A stretch of DNA of 64,000 bases from positions 3,243,011 through 3,307,010 of the forward strand of contig NZ_CP067225.1 in NCBI RefSeq assembly GCF_016617715.1, written 5' to 3'. Position numbers and translations under genes: made by a program. Shown here piece by piece: positions 18,101-26,428 of this stretch. The stretch is from Paracoccus sp. MC1862. Its GTDB lineage: Bacteria > Pseudomonadota > Alphaproteobacteria > Rhodobacterales > Rhodobacteraceae. Below the pieces are notes generated by a model. It ran no database searches. It saw only the letters and a program-made list of their open reading frames with translations, and was not told the origin of the DNA. How positions within the stretch are numbered: position 1 is the stretch's first letter; every line of letters begins with the position of its first letter.

Positions 18101-19300
18101 TCAGAAACCGGCGCCGCGGAAGCTGCGGCTGGGCGGGTCGATGATGACAAGCTGCCCGTTCCGCAGGGTGGCGACCGCAAGCTGGCGCTGGTTGCCGCCG
18201 TCGGGCAGCAGGCGGAAGGCGCCCTGGATGCCGGCGAATCCGCTGCCGCGGGTCAGCCCGGCGGTGGTCACGGCATCGCGCCGCCCGGCGCGGACCTGCG
18301 CCGCGATGGCCGAAACCCCGTCATAGGCCAGCGTCGCGAATTCATGCGGCTGCTCGCCGAAGGCGGCGCGGTAGCGGGCGTTGAACTCGGCGATGCGAGG
18401 CAGGTCGGGGACCGCGAACCAGCCGTTCTGGAGTTGCGGCAGGCCGGCACGGTCGCTCGGGATGTCCCAGCGGGTCAGGCCCATCAACTGGATCGACTGC
18501 CCGCTCAGCCCGACATCCGCCAGCGCGCCGGTGATCTCGGGCAGAACGGCCACGTTGTTGCCGGTCAGAAAGATCGCCTGCGCCTGGTTGGCGGCCGCCG
18601 CCCGGGCGATGGTGGGGGCGATGCGGTCCATCTCGGCCCGCGTCGGCCCGTGGCCGGTCTTGCCGACGGTGGTCGCGCGGTTGCGGGCGATGGCGCCCTC
18701 GATGGCATTGCCGCCGATCTGGCCTGCGACATCCGTCTCGTGGACGATGAGGAAGCGGCTGAGGCCCCGGTCCACTCCATAGGAGACCAGCCGGTTTGCG
18801 GTGTTCGCGAAGGTGTTGCCCAGCACGAACAGGTTGCCGCCGGCGATGTCGGCGTTGTTCGAGAATGACACGACGTTCACCCGCCCGCGCACCGCATTGC
18901 CCACTGCATTGGCCGACTCCGCATGCAACGGTCCGACGATGACCTTGGCGCCCTCGCCGACCGCACGGTTCGCTTCCTGCACCGCGCGGGCCGCGTCGTC
19001 ACCGCTTTCATAGACCCGCAGGTCGATGCGGGCGCCCTGCGCGTCGGCCACCGCCATCCGCGCCGCATTCGCCATCGACCGCGCCATGTAGTCGTAGTTC
19101 GGATCGCCCGAGCCGCCCGGCACCAGCAGCGCGACCTGCACCGGCTGTGACGGGTCGATGACCGGGCCGGTCTGCGGGCCGGAAGCCTGCTCCTGCACCG
19201 GCTCGCAGGCGGCAAGTGCCAGTGCCGAGACCAGCGCCGCCACGCGCATCAGAGGGCGGCGCCAAGACGCCGAGGCGGGCCGCAGGGGGATGGAGACCAT
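18101..19300 (-). CDS. LppC/LpoA-like lipoprotein, penicillin-binding protein activator
   Basis: A 399-residue lipoprotein. The signal peptide from 19300 has a positively charged region (SASWRRPLMR), a hydrophobic core and the lipobox LALAAC. The mature part is a periplasmic-binding-protein type I fold (VQVALLVPGGSGDPNYDY, IVGPLHAESANAV, GPTHA-like loops, FATLAYDGVSAIA), the same fold as the C-terminal domain of E. coli LpoA. The N-terminal LpoA domain is absent, as in alphaproteobacterial members. PBP activation is therefore inferred from family and from co-transcription with murJ. The frame upstream to 19369 has no homology. Confidence 0.82.
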   Translation of the reverse strand: MVSIPLRPASASWRRPLMRVAALVSALALAACEPVQEQASGPQTGPVIDPSQPVQVALLVPGGSGDPNYDYMARSMANAARMAVADAQGARIDLRVYESGDDAARAVQEANRAVGEGAKVIVGPLHAESANAVGNAVRGRVNVVSFSNNADIAGGNLFVLGNTFANTANRLVSYGVDRGLSRFLIVHETDVAGQIGGNAIEGAIARNRATTVGKTGHGPTRAEMDRIAPTIARAAAANQAQAIFLTGNNVAVLPEITGALADVGLSGQSIQLMGLTRWDIPSDRAGLPQLQNGWFAVPDLPRIAEFNARYRAAFGEQPHEFATLAYDGVSAIAAQVRAGRRDAVTTAGLTRGSGFAGIQGAFRLLPDGGNQRQLAVATLRNGQLVIIDPPSRSFRGAGF

Positions 19301-19400
19301 CGGGTGATTCCCTTGTTCTGGAATGCCGGTTCGGGCGGAAGGGTAGCCACAGTCCTTCCGCCGTGGCAACCTGACGCCCCGACCGGACGAAAGGCCGTTG

Positions 19401-20357
19401 ATGCGCGAAGACGAACGATCCGGCCGCCACGAGGCGGTTCCTCCAGGGGCCGAGCCTGCGCGCGTTCTCGCGGCCTCGGTCCTCGCCTCGCGACTTGATC
19501 CGGGGCTTTACCTTGTCGCAACGCCCATCGGGGCCGCGCGGGACATTACGCTGCGGGCGCTCGACGTGCTGAACGCCGCCGACCTGCTGGCGGCCGAGGA
19601 CACCCGCACCCTGCGCCACCTGATGTCGATCCACGGGGTTCCGCTGCGCGGGCGGCGCATCCTTGCCTATCACGACCACAATGCCGACCGCGCCCGGCCC
19701 TCGATTCTGACCGCGATCAATGAGGGGCTTTCGGTCGCTTATTGCTCGGACGCGGGCACACCGCTGGTGGCCGATCCGGGGTTCCGGCTGTCGCGGGACG
19801 TGGCGGAGGCAGGGGGGCGGGTCCATGCCGTTCCTGGCGCCTCGGCCCTGCTGGCGGCGCTGACGGTGGCGGGGCTGCCGACGGACCGCTTTCTCTTTGC
19901 GGGCTTCGCGCCGTCGCAGAAGGGGGCGCGGCGGCGCTGGCTGGAACGGCAGGCGGGACTGGATGCGACGGTGGTGATATTCGAAAGCCCGCGGCGCGTT
20001 AAGGATATGTTGAAAGATCTCTGCGAGATCGACGGGGACCGTGATATCGCGGTTTGCAGGGAACTGACGAAGAAGTTCGAAGAGGTTCTGCGCGGACCCG
20101 CCCGGACGGTGATGGAGGCGATCCCCGAGGAGGGTTTGCGGGGCGAGGTCGTGGTGGTGATGGCGCCGGCTGGCGAGGTGGTAGCGGGCGACGAGGCGGT
20201 TCGTGCCGCGCTTGCCTGTCGGCTGGGCAGGATGACCATGCGGGACGCAGCGGCCGAGGTGGCAGTTGCGGTCGGACGCCCGCGCAAGGATGTGTATCGC
20301 ATGGCCTTGGCCATGCAGGAGGAACGGGACGATGACGGTGCTGATGCCCTGGACTGA
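19401..20357 (+). CDS. rsmI: 16S rRNA (cytidine(1402)-2'-O)-methyltransferase
   Basis: A tetrapyrrole-methylase-fold enzyme that 2'-O-methylates C1402 of 16S rRNA using SAM. Motifs: LYLVATPIGAARDITLRAL near residue 35, ILAYHDHN, YCSDAGTPLVADPG, VPGASALLAAL and FESPRRVKDML. The N-terminus carries about 30 extra residues before the usual start, so the true start may be later. ATG 19401 is listed; a TTG at 19398 directly precedes it. The 3' end overlaps yraN by 26 nt, the common rsmI-yraN pair. Divergent from the LppC-like gene with 100 bp between. Confidence 0.93.
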   Translation: MREDERSGRHEAVPPGAEPARVLAASVLASRLDPGLYLVATPIGAARDITLRALDVLNAADLLAAEDTRTLRHLMSIHGVPLRGRRILAYHDHNADRARPSILTAINEGLSVAYCSDAGTPLVADPGFRLSRDVAEAGGRVHAVPGASALLAALTVAGLPTDRFLFAGFAPSQKGARRRWLERQAGLDATVVIFESPRRVKDMLKDLCEIDGDRDIAVCRELTKKFEEVLRGPARTVMEAIPEEGLRGEVVVVMAPAGEVVAGDEAVRAALACRLGRMTMRDAAAEVAVAVGRPRKDVYRMALAMQEERDDDGADALD

Positions 20358-20757
20358 TGCCGCAAGGCCTGCGCCGCGCCGTTCCGCTCATGGCCGCGTG
20401 GCGCGCGGGATCGCCGCCCAGGCCAGCGGCCATGCGGCCGAGCGTCTGGTGGCAGACCGCTATGCCGGGCGCGGCTGCGAGATCCTGGAACGCTGCTGGC
20501 GCAGCCCGGCGGGCGAGGTGGACCTGATCCTGCGCGACGGCGCCGCCATCGTCTTTGTCGAGGTCAAGAAATCCGGAACCCATGACATCGCCGCCCAGCG
20601 CATCTCGCGCCGGCAGATGGACCGGATCTGCCGGGCTGCGCTGCTGTATTCCGACCGCTTGCCCGGCGGATCGCTGACCGAGATGCGCTTCGACGCGGCC
20701 CTGGTGGATGCCTCCGGCCGGGTCGAGATCGTCGAGAACGCCTTCGGCCTGAACTGA
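20332..20757 (+). CDS. yraN: YraN family protein (UPF0102), putative endonuclease fold
   Basis: A 141-residue protein. The core [10 protein letters not shown]...IVFVEVKKS gives the D-(x)n-ExK pattern of the restriction-endonuclease-like fold, followed by [13 protein letters not shown] and a conserved RxxR helix. Start at ATG 20332 (MTVLMPW) within the end of rsmI; a start at 20344 (ATGCCC) is also possible. Activity of this family is not firmly established. The position directly after rsmI is typical. Confidence 0.9.
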   Translation: MTVLMPWTDAARPAPRRSAHGRVARGIAAQASGHAAERLVADRYAGRGCEILERCWRSPAGEVDLILRDGAAIVFVEVKKSGTHDIAAQRISRRQMDRICRAALLYSDRLPGGSLTEMRFDAALVDASGRVEIVENAFGLN

Positions 20758-20827
20758 CCCTGTGCTTGCATCGCCCGGACGCCCGCGCCAGAACCGGGCG
20801 AGTTCAACCCCAGCCCCGGAGCCGACG

Positions 20828-21784
20828 ATGCCCCTCAAGGTCGCCCTGCAGATGGACCCGATCGAGAATGTCTCGATCTCGGCCGACTCGACGTTCCGGA
20901 TCGGGCTGGAAGCCGAAGCGAGGGGCCACAGCCTGTTCCAGTACACGCCCGACGCGCTGATCTTCGACGAAGGGCGGCTGTCCGCGCGCGGCCGCGACGT
21001 GACCCTGCGGCGGGAACAGGGCAACCACGTCACCTTCGGCGAATGGCGCACGGCCGACCTGACCGAGTTCGACGTCGTCTGGCTGCGCCAGGACCCGCCC
21101 TTCGACATGGGCTATGTCACCACCACGCATCTGCTGGACCGCATCCACCCTGACGTGCTGGTGGTGAACGATCCCTTCTGGGTCAGGAACTCGCCGGAAA
21201 AGCTGTTCGTGCTGGATTTCCCCGACCTGACGCCCCCCACCATGATCGCCCGCGACGTCGAGGCGATCCGCGCCTTCCGCCAGCGCCATGACGAGATCAT
21301 CATCAAGCCGCTTTACGGCAACGGCGGGGCGGGGGTCTTCCACCTGCCGCAGGCCGATGCCAACCTCTCGGCGCTGCTCGAACTTTTCGGCGGCCTCAGC
21401 CGCGAGCCGGTGATCGTGCAGAAATACCTGCCCGCCGTGGTCAAGGGCGACAAGCGCGTGATCCTCGTGGACGGGGAACCGGTCGGCGCGATCAACCGCA
21501 TCCCGGCCGAGGGCGAGGCGCGGTCCAACATGCATGTCGGCGGCCGCCCCGAGAAGGTGGGCCTGACACAGCGCGAACGCGAGATCTGCGCCGCCATCGG
21601 CCCGGTCCTGCGTGAGAAGGGGCTGATCTTCGTCGGCATCGACGTGATCGACGGCTGGCTGACCGAGATCAACGTGACCTCGCCCACCGGCATCCAGGAG
21701 CTTGAGCGTTTCGATGGCATCAACGCCGCCGCCCTGATCTGGGAGGCGATCGAGCGCCGCCGCGCCTCTGCGCGGCAAGCCTGA
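20828..21784 (+). CDS. gshB: Glutathione synthetase
   Basis: A 318-residue ATP-grasp ligase that joins gamma-glutamylcysteine and glycine. Start at [11 protein letters not shown] (20828), the usual GshB opening; the longer frame to 20762 adds unrelated residues. Motifs: [13 protein letters not shown] near residue 80, [26 protein letters not shown] (ATP-grasp loop near 160) and the C-terminal [13 protein letters not shown]. Length normal. 70 bp after yraN, possibly the same transcript. Confidence 0.97.
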   Translation: MPLKVALQMDPIENVSISADSTFRIGLEAEARGHSLFQYTPDALIFDEGRLSARGRDVTLRREQGNHVTFGEWRTADLTEFDVVWLRQDPPFDMGYVTTTHLLDRIHPDVLVVNDPFWVRNSPEKLFVLDFPDLTPPTMIARDVEAIRAFRQRHDEIIIKPLYGNGGAGVFHLPQADANLSALLELFGGLSREPVIVQKYLPAVVKGDKRVILVDGEPVGAINRIPAEGEARSNMHVGGRPEKVGLTQREREICAAIGPVLREKGLIFVGIDVIDGWLTEINVTSPTGIQELERFDGINAAALIWEAIERRRASARQA

Positions 21785-22092
21785 CGACTCGCCGGACGAG
21801 GATGCGGGGTGGTGCAGACCCAGCCGCGCCGTGATCGGCATGGCGTCCCGGCCGGCTGACGGGGATCAACGCAAAGGCGCCAGCCGGCATCGGGGGTTCC
21901 CGGCGCTCCGGCGATGACGCCGCCTGATCTGAAAGGTAACAAAGGTCGCGGCGCCATTGCTCCGCACTGTTCAAGCGGATGGTTGCCGCCACCGGCCCGA
22001 CACCGCGCCTTGACGCCTTTCTGCCCGCCCGGCCGCGTTATCGTGGTGTGCACAAGGTCAGCGCGTGGATGGCAGAACCCATGGAGGCCAAC

Positions 22093-22206
22093 GTGAGCTT
22101 CGTGCGAAGGGCGGGTCATCACCCGCCACATCCGTGTCCGTCCCCACGCGACATCGGAATTGCCGCGGCGGCATCTCTGCTTTCCGGCCCAGCGGGCAGA
22201 TCGTGA
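22093..22206 (+). CDS. Possible 37-residue small protein
   Basis: GTG start at 22093 with an exact GGAGG (22083-22087) 5 nt upstream, and a TGA at 22204-22206. The product is basic and Pro/His-rich at the front (FVRRAGHHPPHP) and Ala-rich at the end (IAAAASLLSG). The hairpin at 22110-22127 lies within its first codons. The only support is the strong ribosome site; the same bases are open in another frame, so this may be chance. No family recognised. Confidence 0.25.
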   Translation: MSFVRRAGHHPPHPCPSPRDIGIAAAASLLSGPAGRS

Positions 22207-22298
22207 CCGGGCCGACGCTGACGAGCCTCGATGATTTTCAGGCGATTCTTGCCGATCAACGCCGGCCTTTAACGATTTTGAAAGGCTTTGTCCCTAAG

Positions 22299-22313
22299 CC
22301 GGTTCCGAACCGG
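22299..22313. promoter_or_regulatory. Palindrome before the comM start
   Basis: CCGGTTC (22299-22305), C, GAACCGG (22307-22313): a perfect 7-bp inverted repeat with a 1-bp centre, 3 bp before the GGAGG ribosome site of comM. It could be an operator for a dimeric repressor. It does not fit GTTC-N7-GTTC spacing. No regulator identified. Confidence 0.35.
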
Positions 22314-22324
22314 ACGGAGGGAAA

Positions 22325-23839
22325 ATGGTCGCGATCGCCTATACCGTCGCTTTCGACGGGATCGAGGCGCGACTGGTCGAGGTGCAGGCGGCGGTCTCGC
22401 CCGGCCTGCCCTCCTTCACCATCGTGGGCCTGCCCGACAAGGCGGTCAGCGAGGCGCGGGAACGTATCCGCGCAGCCTTCGGCGCCATGTCGGTGGCGAT
22501 GCCGAACAAGCGGGTGACGGTGAACCTGTCGCCTGCCGACCTGCCCAAGGAAGGCTCGCATTTCGACCTGCCCATCGCGCTTGCGGTGCTGGCGGTGCTG
22601 GAGGTGCTGCCGGCGGATGAGCTTGAGGGCGTTGTCTCTCTGGGGGAACTTGCGCTGGACGGGCGGCTGGTTTCGGTCGCGGGCGCCTTGCCGGCCGCGA
22701 TGGCTGCCGCCGAAGAGCAGCGGGTGCTGATCTGCCCGCCCGCCTGCGGACCCGAGGCGGCATGGGTCGGCGCGGTGCCGGTGATCGCGCCCAAGGGGCT
22801 GCGGCAGGTCGTCGATCACCTGACCGGCCGCGCGCCGGTGGCGCCCTCCGAGCCGGGGCGGGTGGTGCGCACGCCCCGGCTGGCCGACATGGCCGACGTC
22901 AAGGGACAGGAACGCGCCAAGCGGGCGCTGGAGATCGCCGCTGCCGGAAGGCACCATCTGCTGATGGTCGGCCCGCCGGGGTCGGGCAAGTCGATGCTCG
23001 CTGCCCGGCTGCCGGGATTGATGCCGGAACTGACGCCGGTCGAGGCGCTGGAAACCTCGATGATCCAGTCGCTGGCGGGGATGCTGACCGAAGGCGGGAT
23101 TTCGCGCGAGGCGCCGTTCCGTGATCCGCATCACACCGCCTCGATGGCCGCCATCGTCGGCGGCGGGCGGGGGGCAAAGCCCGGAGAGATCAGCCTTGCC
23201 CATAACGGCGTGCTGTTCATGGACGAACTGCCCGAATTTCCCCGGCAGGTGCTGGAAACCCTGCGCCAGCCGCTGGAAACGGGCGAGGTCGTGGTGGCGC
23301 GGGCCAATGCCCATGTGCGCTATCCCTGCCGCTTCCTGCTGATCGCGGCGGCGAACCCCTGCCGCTGCGGGCATCTGGCGGATGCGGCGCGGGCCTGCGC
23401 GCGGGCGCCGCAATGCGGGGCGGATTACATGGGCAAACTCTCGGGGCCGCTGATGGACCGCTTCGATCTGCGGATCGAGGTGCCCGCGGTGGCCGTCAGC
23501 GATCTTGAAGGGCAGCCCGGAGGCGAGACCTCGGCCACTGTCGCGGCGCGGATCGAAGCGGCGCGCGAGCGGCAGGCGCATCGCTTTGCCCGGCATCCCG
23601 GAATGCGGGTGAACGCGGATGCCTCGGGCCCGGTGCTGGAGGAGATCGCCGCGCCCGACGGCGAGGGGCGCAGCCTGCTGCATCGTTCAGCCGAGCGGCT
23701 GGGCCTGAGCGCCCGCGGCTATCACCGCGTGTTGCGGACGGCCCGCACCATCGCGGATCTCGACCATTCCGGGGATGTGCGCGCGCCGCACATCGCCGAG
23801 GCGATCGGGTATCGGCTGCCGTTTGCGGCAGGGGTGTGA
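22325..23839 (+). CDS. comM: YifB/ComM family Mg chelatase-like AAA ATPase
   Basis: A 504-residue ATPase. In naturally competent bacteria ComM is a hexameric helicase that aids branch migration of incoming DNA. The N-terminal Lon-protease-like domain (VEVQAAVSPGLPSFTIVGLPDKAV) precedes the AAA core with Walker A GPPGSGKS (about residues 216-223), Walker B in GVLFMDELPEF and the zinc-binding-like NPCRCGH. The C-terminal domain has RAYHRVLR-like SARGYHRVLRTARTIADL. Full length. ATG 22325 follows GGAGG closely. No other competence genes here. Confidence 0.94.
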   Translation: MVAIAYTVAFDGIEARLVEVQAAVSPGLPSFTIVGLPDKAVSEARERIRAAFGAMSVAMPNKRVTVNLSPADLPKEGSHFDLPIALAVLAVLEVLPADELEGVVSLGELALDGRLVSVAGALPAAMAAAEEQRVLICPPACGPEAAWVGAVPVIAPKGLRQVVDHLTGRAPVAPSEPGRVVRTPRLADMADVKGQERAKRALEIAAAGRHHLLMVGPPGSGKSMLAARLPGLMPELTPVEALETSMIQSLAGMLTEGGISREAPFRDPHHTASMAAIVGGGRGAKPGEISLAHNGVLFMDELPEFPRQVLETLRQPLETGEVVVARANAHVRYPCRFLLIAAANPCRCGHLADAARACARAPQCGADYMGKLSGPLMDRFDLRIEVPAVAVSDLEGQPGGETSATVAARIEAARERQAHRFARHPGMRVNADASGPVLEEIAAPDGEGRSLLHRSAERLGLSARGYHRVLRTARTIADLDHSGDVRAPHIAEAIGYRLPFAAGV

Positions 23840-23954
23840 GGAAAGATCCCGCCAAGGGTCGGATGGGCATGGTTCCGGGTCGCAGGACCCATCAGGTGCC
23901 GGCTTTGCGGCTGTGCCGTAACCGGCGGGATCACGCGAGCGTCGCTGCCGCATA

Positions 23955-23996
23955 GGTATTTGAACCAGAAAGAAGCTGCCGGAGGCTGCTTTCTGG
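23955..23996. repeat. Diverged intergenic element with hairpin (copy E)
   Basis: GGTATTTGAACCAGAAAGAAG at 23955-23975, minus-oriented, resembles copies A-D. CCAGAAAG (23965-23972) pairs with CTTTCTGG (23989-23996), with AGC/GCT extending the stem past one mismatch. It lies between comM and coaBC and could terminate the comM transcript. The 250-bp gap holds nothing else clear. Confidence 0.45.
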
Positions 23997-24089
23997 AAGG
24001 TCGTATGTTGCGGGCTTCCTTGCCCCGTGGGGTCCGGTCTTCTAAGTCTCGTCGCAACTGCCAGCCAAGTCAGGGACGAGGAACAAGGG

Positions 24090-25379
24090 ATGCAGGGAAA
24101 GCGCGTTCTGCTGATCGTGGGGGGCGGCATCGCCGCCTTCAAGATCCCCGAGCTTGTGCGGCTGCTGAAAGGCGCAGGCATGGGCGTCGCCACGGTTCTG
24201 ACTGAAGGAGGCGCGCAGTTCGTGACGCCCCTGACGCTGTCGGCCTTGTCGAACGAGGTCTGCCACACCGCCCTATGGGACCTGACCCGCGAGGCCGAGA
24301 TGGGGCATATCCAGTTGTCGCGATCCGCCGATCTGGTGGTGGTGGCGCCGGCGACCGCCGACCTGATGGCGAAGATGGCGGGGGGGCACGCGGACGACCT
24401 TGCCTCGACCCTGCTGATGGCGACCGACAAGCGGGTGCTGATCGCGCCCGCCATGAACGTGCGGATGTGGGAGCATCCGGCGACGCAGCGCAACCGCGTG
24501 GCGCTGGACAGCGACGGGGTGCTGTTCGTCGGTCCCGACGAGGGCGACATGGCCTGCGGCGAATGGGGCGAGGGCCGGATGGCCGAGCCGGAGGCGATTT
24601 TCGATGCGATCCGCAATGCGCTGGAGGATGCGGATGCCGAGCGGCCGCTGCGGCTGACGGGGGTGCTGCGGCTTCCGCCCGAGGCGGTCGTGGTGCCGGG
24701 TCTGACGGCGGGGCCGCTGACGGGGCGGCATGTCGTCGTCACCTCGGGGCCGACGCATGAGCCGATCGACCCGGTGCGCTATATCGCGAACCGATCCTCG
24801 GGGGCACAGGGCACAGCCGTTGCGGCGGGTTTGCGCGATCTGGGCGCGCGCGTGACCTTTGTGACGGGACCGGCGAGCGTGCCGCCGCCTGCGGGGGTGC
24901 AGGTGGTGCGGGTGGAAACCGCGGCAGAGATGCGCGCCGCGGTCGAGGCGGCTCTGCCCGCCGATGCGGCGGTGATGGCGGCGGCGGTGGCCGACTGGCG
25001 GGTGACCAGCCCCTCGGACCGCAAGATCAAGAAGGACGGCTCGGGCCGTCCGCCGGCGCTTGAGATGGCCGAGAACCCCGATATCCTCGCCTGGATCAGC
25101 CGGGCCCAGGCGCGTCCGCGGCTGGTCGTGGGTTTCGCGGCGGAAACGGATGACGTGGTCGCGAATGCCACCGCCAAGCGCCGCCGCAAGGGCTGCGACT
25201 GGATCGTGGCGAATGACGTGAGCCCCGCGACCGGGGTGATGGGCGGGACCGAGAACAGCGTGATCCTCGTCACCGAGACGAACACCGAGCATTGGCCGCA
25301 ACTGCCCAAGGAGGAGGTCGGCCGCCGTCTGGCCGCCCGCATCGCCGACCGGCTGGGCAGCGGCGCGGGCAGCGAATGA
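24090..25379 (+). CDS. coaBC: Bifunctional phosphopantothenoylcysteine decarboxylase/phosphopantothenate--cysteine ligase
   Basis: Two steps of coenzyme A synthesis in one 429-residue flavoprotein. The N-terminal CoaC half starts GKRVLLIVGGGIAAFK and has the FMN-binding region LSRSADLVVVAPATAD, the PAMN motif and the ACGEWGEGRM active-site loop. The C-terminal CoaB half (from about residue 210) has VVVTSGPTHEPIDPVRYIANRSSG, AAAVADWR and the KIKK nucleotide-binding segment. Start at MQGKRVLL (24090); the frame upstream to 24027 is not homologous. Its stop overlaps the desulfurase ATG by 4 nt, linking it to the suf operon. Confidence 0.96.
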   Translation: MQGKRVLLIVGGGIAAFKIPELVRLLKGAGMGVATVLTEGGAQFVTPLTLSALSNEVCHTALWDLTREAEMGHIQLSRSADLVVVAPATADLMAKMAGGHADDLASTLLMATDKRVLIAPAMNVRMWEHPATQRNRVALDSDGVLFVGPDEGDMACGEWGEGRMAEPEAIFDAIRNALEDADAERPLRLTGVLRLPPEAVVVPGLTAGPLTGRHVVVTSGPTHEPIDPVRYIANRSSGAQGTAVAAGLRDLGARVTFVTGPASVPPPAGVQVVRVETAAEMRAAVEAALPADAAVMAAAVADWRVTSPSDRKIKKDGSGRPPALEMAENPDILAWISRAQARPRLVVGFAAETDDVVANATAKRRRKGCDWIVANDVSPATGVMGGTENSVILVTETNTEHWPQLPKEEVGRRLAARIADRLGSGAGSE

Positions 25380-26425
25380 GCCGCGTTTATCTGGACTGGA
25401 ACGCCACCGCGCCGCTGCGGCCCGACGCGCGGGCGGCAATGGCCGGGGCCTTCGACATCATCGGTAACCCGTCGAGCGTCCATGCCGAGGGGCGGGCCGC
25501 CAAGATGCTGCTGGAACGGTCGCGCGAGGAACTGGCCGAGACGCTGGGCGCGTCCCGCGCCGATATCGTCTTCACCTCGGGCTCGACCGAGGCCGCCGCG
25601 CTGGCGCTGGAAGGGCAGGGGCTTGCCTGCGCAGGCGTCGAGCATGACTGTGTGCGGGCATGGGGCGAGGAGGAGCTGGCGGTTGACGCAAGTGGCCGCG
25701 TGACCGTGCACGATCCGGCCCGCACGACGCTGCAGTTAGCCAACAGTGAGACGGGGGTGATCCAGGACCTGCCGCAGGGGCTCGCGGTCAGCGACCTGAC
25801 GCAGGGCTTTGGGAAGATCCCGATGGCCTTCGACTGGCTGGGGGTGCGGGCGGGTTTCGTCACCGCCCACAAGCTGGGCGGTCCGCGCGGTATCGGCGCG
25901 CTGATCCTTGCCGAGGGCGAGGATCGGCCCGCGCGTCTGCGCGGTGGCGGGCAGGAAAGCGGACGCCGGGCAGGCACGGAAAACCTTGCCGCCATCGCCG
26001 GTTTTGCTGCCGCCGCGAAGGCCGCGCAGCGTGATCTTGCCGCCGGAATCCCCGAAAGACTTGCCGGGATGCGAGAACATCTGCGCGAGAGGTTGGAAGA
26101 TGCCGAGGGAAACACTATGTTTCCGGGGCGCGTATCCCGATGCCTGCCGCAGACGCTGTCCATCCTCACGCCGGGGTGGAAGGGCGAGACGCAGGTGATG
26201 CAGATGGACCTGGCCGGCTTTGCCGTCTCTGCCGGGTCGGCCTGCAGTTCCGGCAAGGTCCGGTCCAGCGGGGTGCTGCGCGCGATGGGCGTGGCCGAGG
26301 CGGATGCGGCTTGCGCGTTGCGCGTCTCGTTCGGGGGAACGACGACGGTTGAGGAATTGGACCGCTTTGCCGAAGCGTGGCTTGCCGCCCGCGACCGATG
26401 GCGAAGCAAGCAGGGAAGAAGGTAA
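25376..26425 (+). CDS. Cysteine desulfurase (IscS/NifS type, PLP-dependent)
   Basis: A 349-residue class V aminotransferase-fold enzyme that releases sulfur from cysteine for Fe-S assembly. VYLDWNATAPLRP at the N-terminus, NPSSVHAEGR, FTSGSTEAAALAL, the PLP lysine in TAHKLGGPRGIGAL and the sulfur-accepting Cys in SAGSACSSGKVRSSGVL. This resembles the IscS/NifS class and differs from the SufS enzyme at 32176-33387, so the operon has two desulfurases. Start at 25376, overlapping the coaBC stop. SufB follows after 3 bp. Confidence 0.9.
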   Translation: MSRVYLDWNATAPLRPDARAAMAGAFDIIGNPSSVHAEGRAAKMLLERSREELAETLGASRADIVFTSGSTEAAALALEGQGLACAGVEHDCVRAWGEEELAVDASGRVTVHDPARTTLQLANSETGVIQDLPQGLAVSDLTQGFGKIPMAFDWLGVRAGFVTAHKLGGPRGIGALILAEGEDRPARLRGGGQESGRRAGTENLAAIAGFAAAAKAAQRDLAAGIPERLAGMREHLRERLEDAEGNTMFPGRVSRCLPQTLSILTPGWKGETQVMQMDLAGFAVSAGSACSSGKVRSSGVLRAMGVAEADAACALRVSFGGTTTVEELDRFAEAWLAARDRWRSKQGRR

Positions 26426-26428
26426 CCG

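Larger units (their letters stand above)
21785..22324. other. 540-bp intergenic region between gshB and comM
   Basis: No convincing conserved gene. It holds a possible 37-residue frame (22093-22206), a 7-bp GC hairpin (22110-22127, arms GGCGGGT and ACCCGCC) and a palindrome next to the comM ribosome site. TTGACG at 22010 could be a -35 element, but the best -10 (CGTTAT, 22036) is 20 bp away. No tRNA fold seen. Confidence 0.5.

Noticed and set aside
14904..18326. 1,140-codon plus-strand frame opposite glnD
   Set aside because: Shadow of glnD and the end of murJ. Its product is rich in repeated Gln/His/Gly with no family pattern, while the minus strand gives complete known proteins.
22299..22313. 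LexA box at comM
   Set aside because: GTTC and GAAC are present but inverted with a 1-bp centre, which is not GTTC-N7-GTTC.
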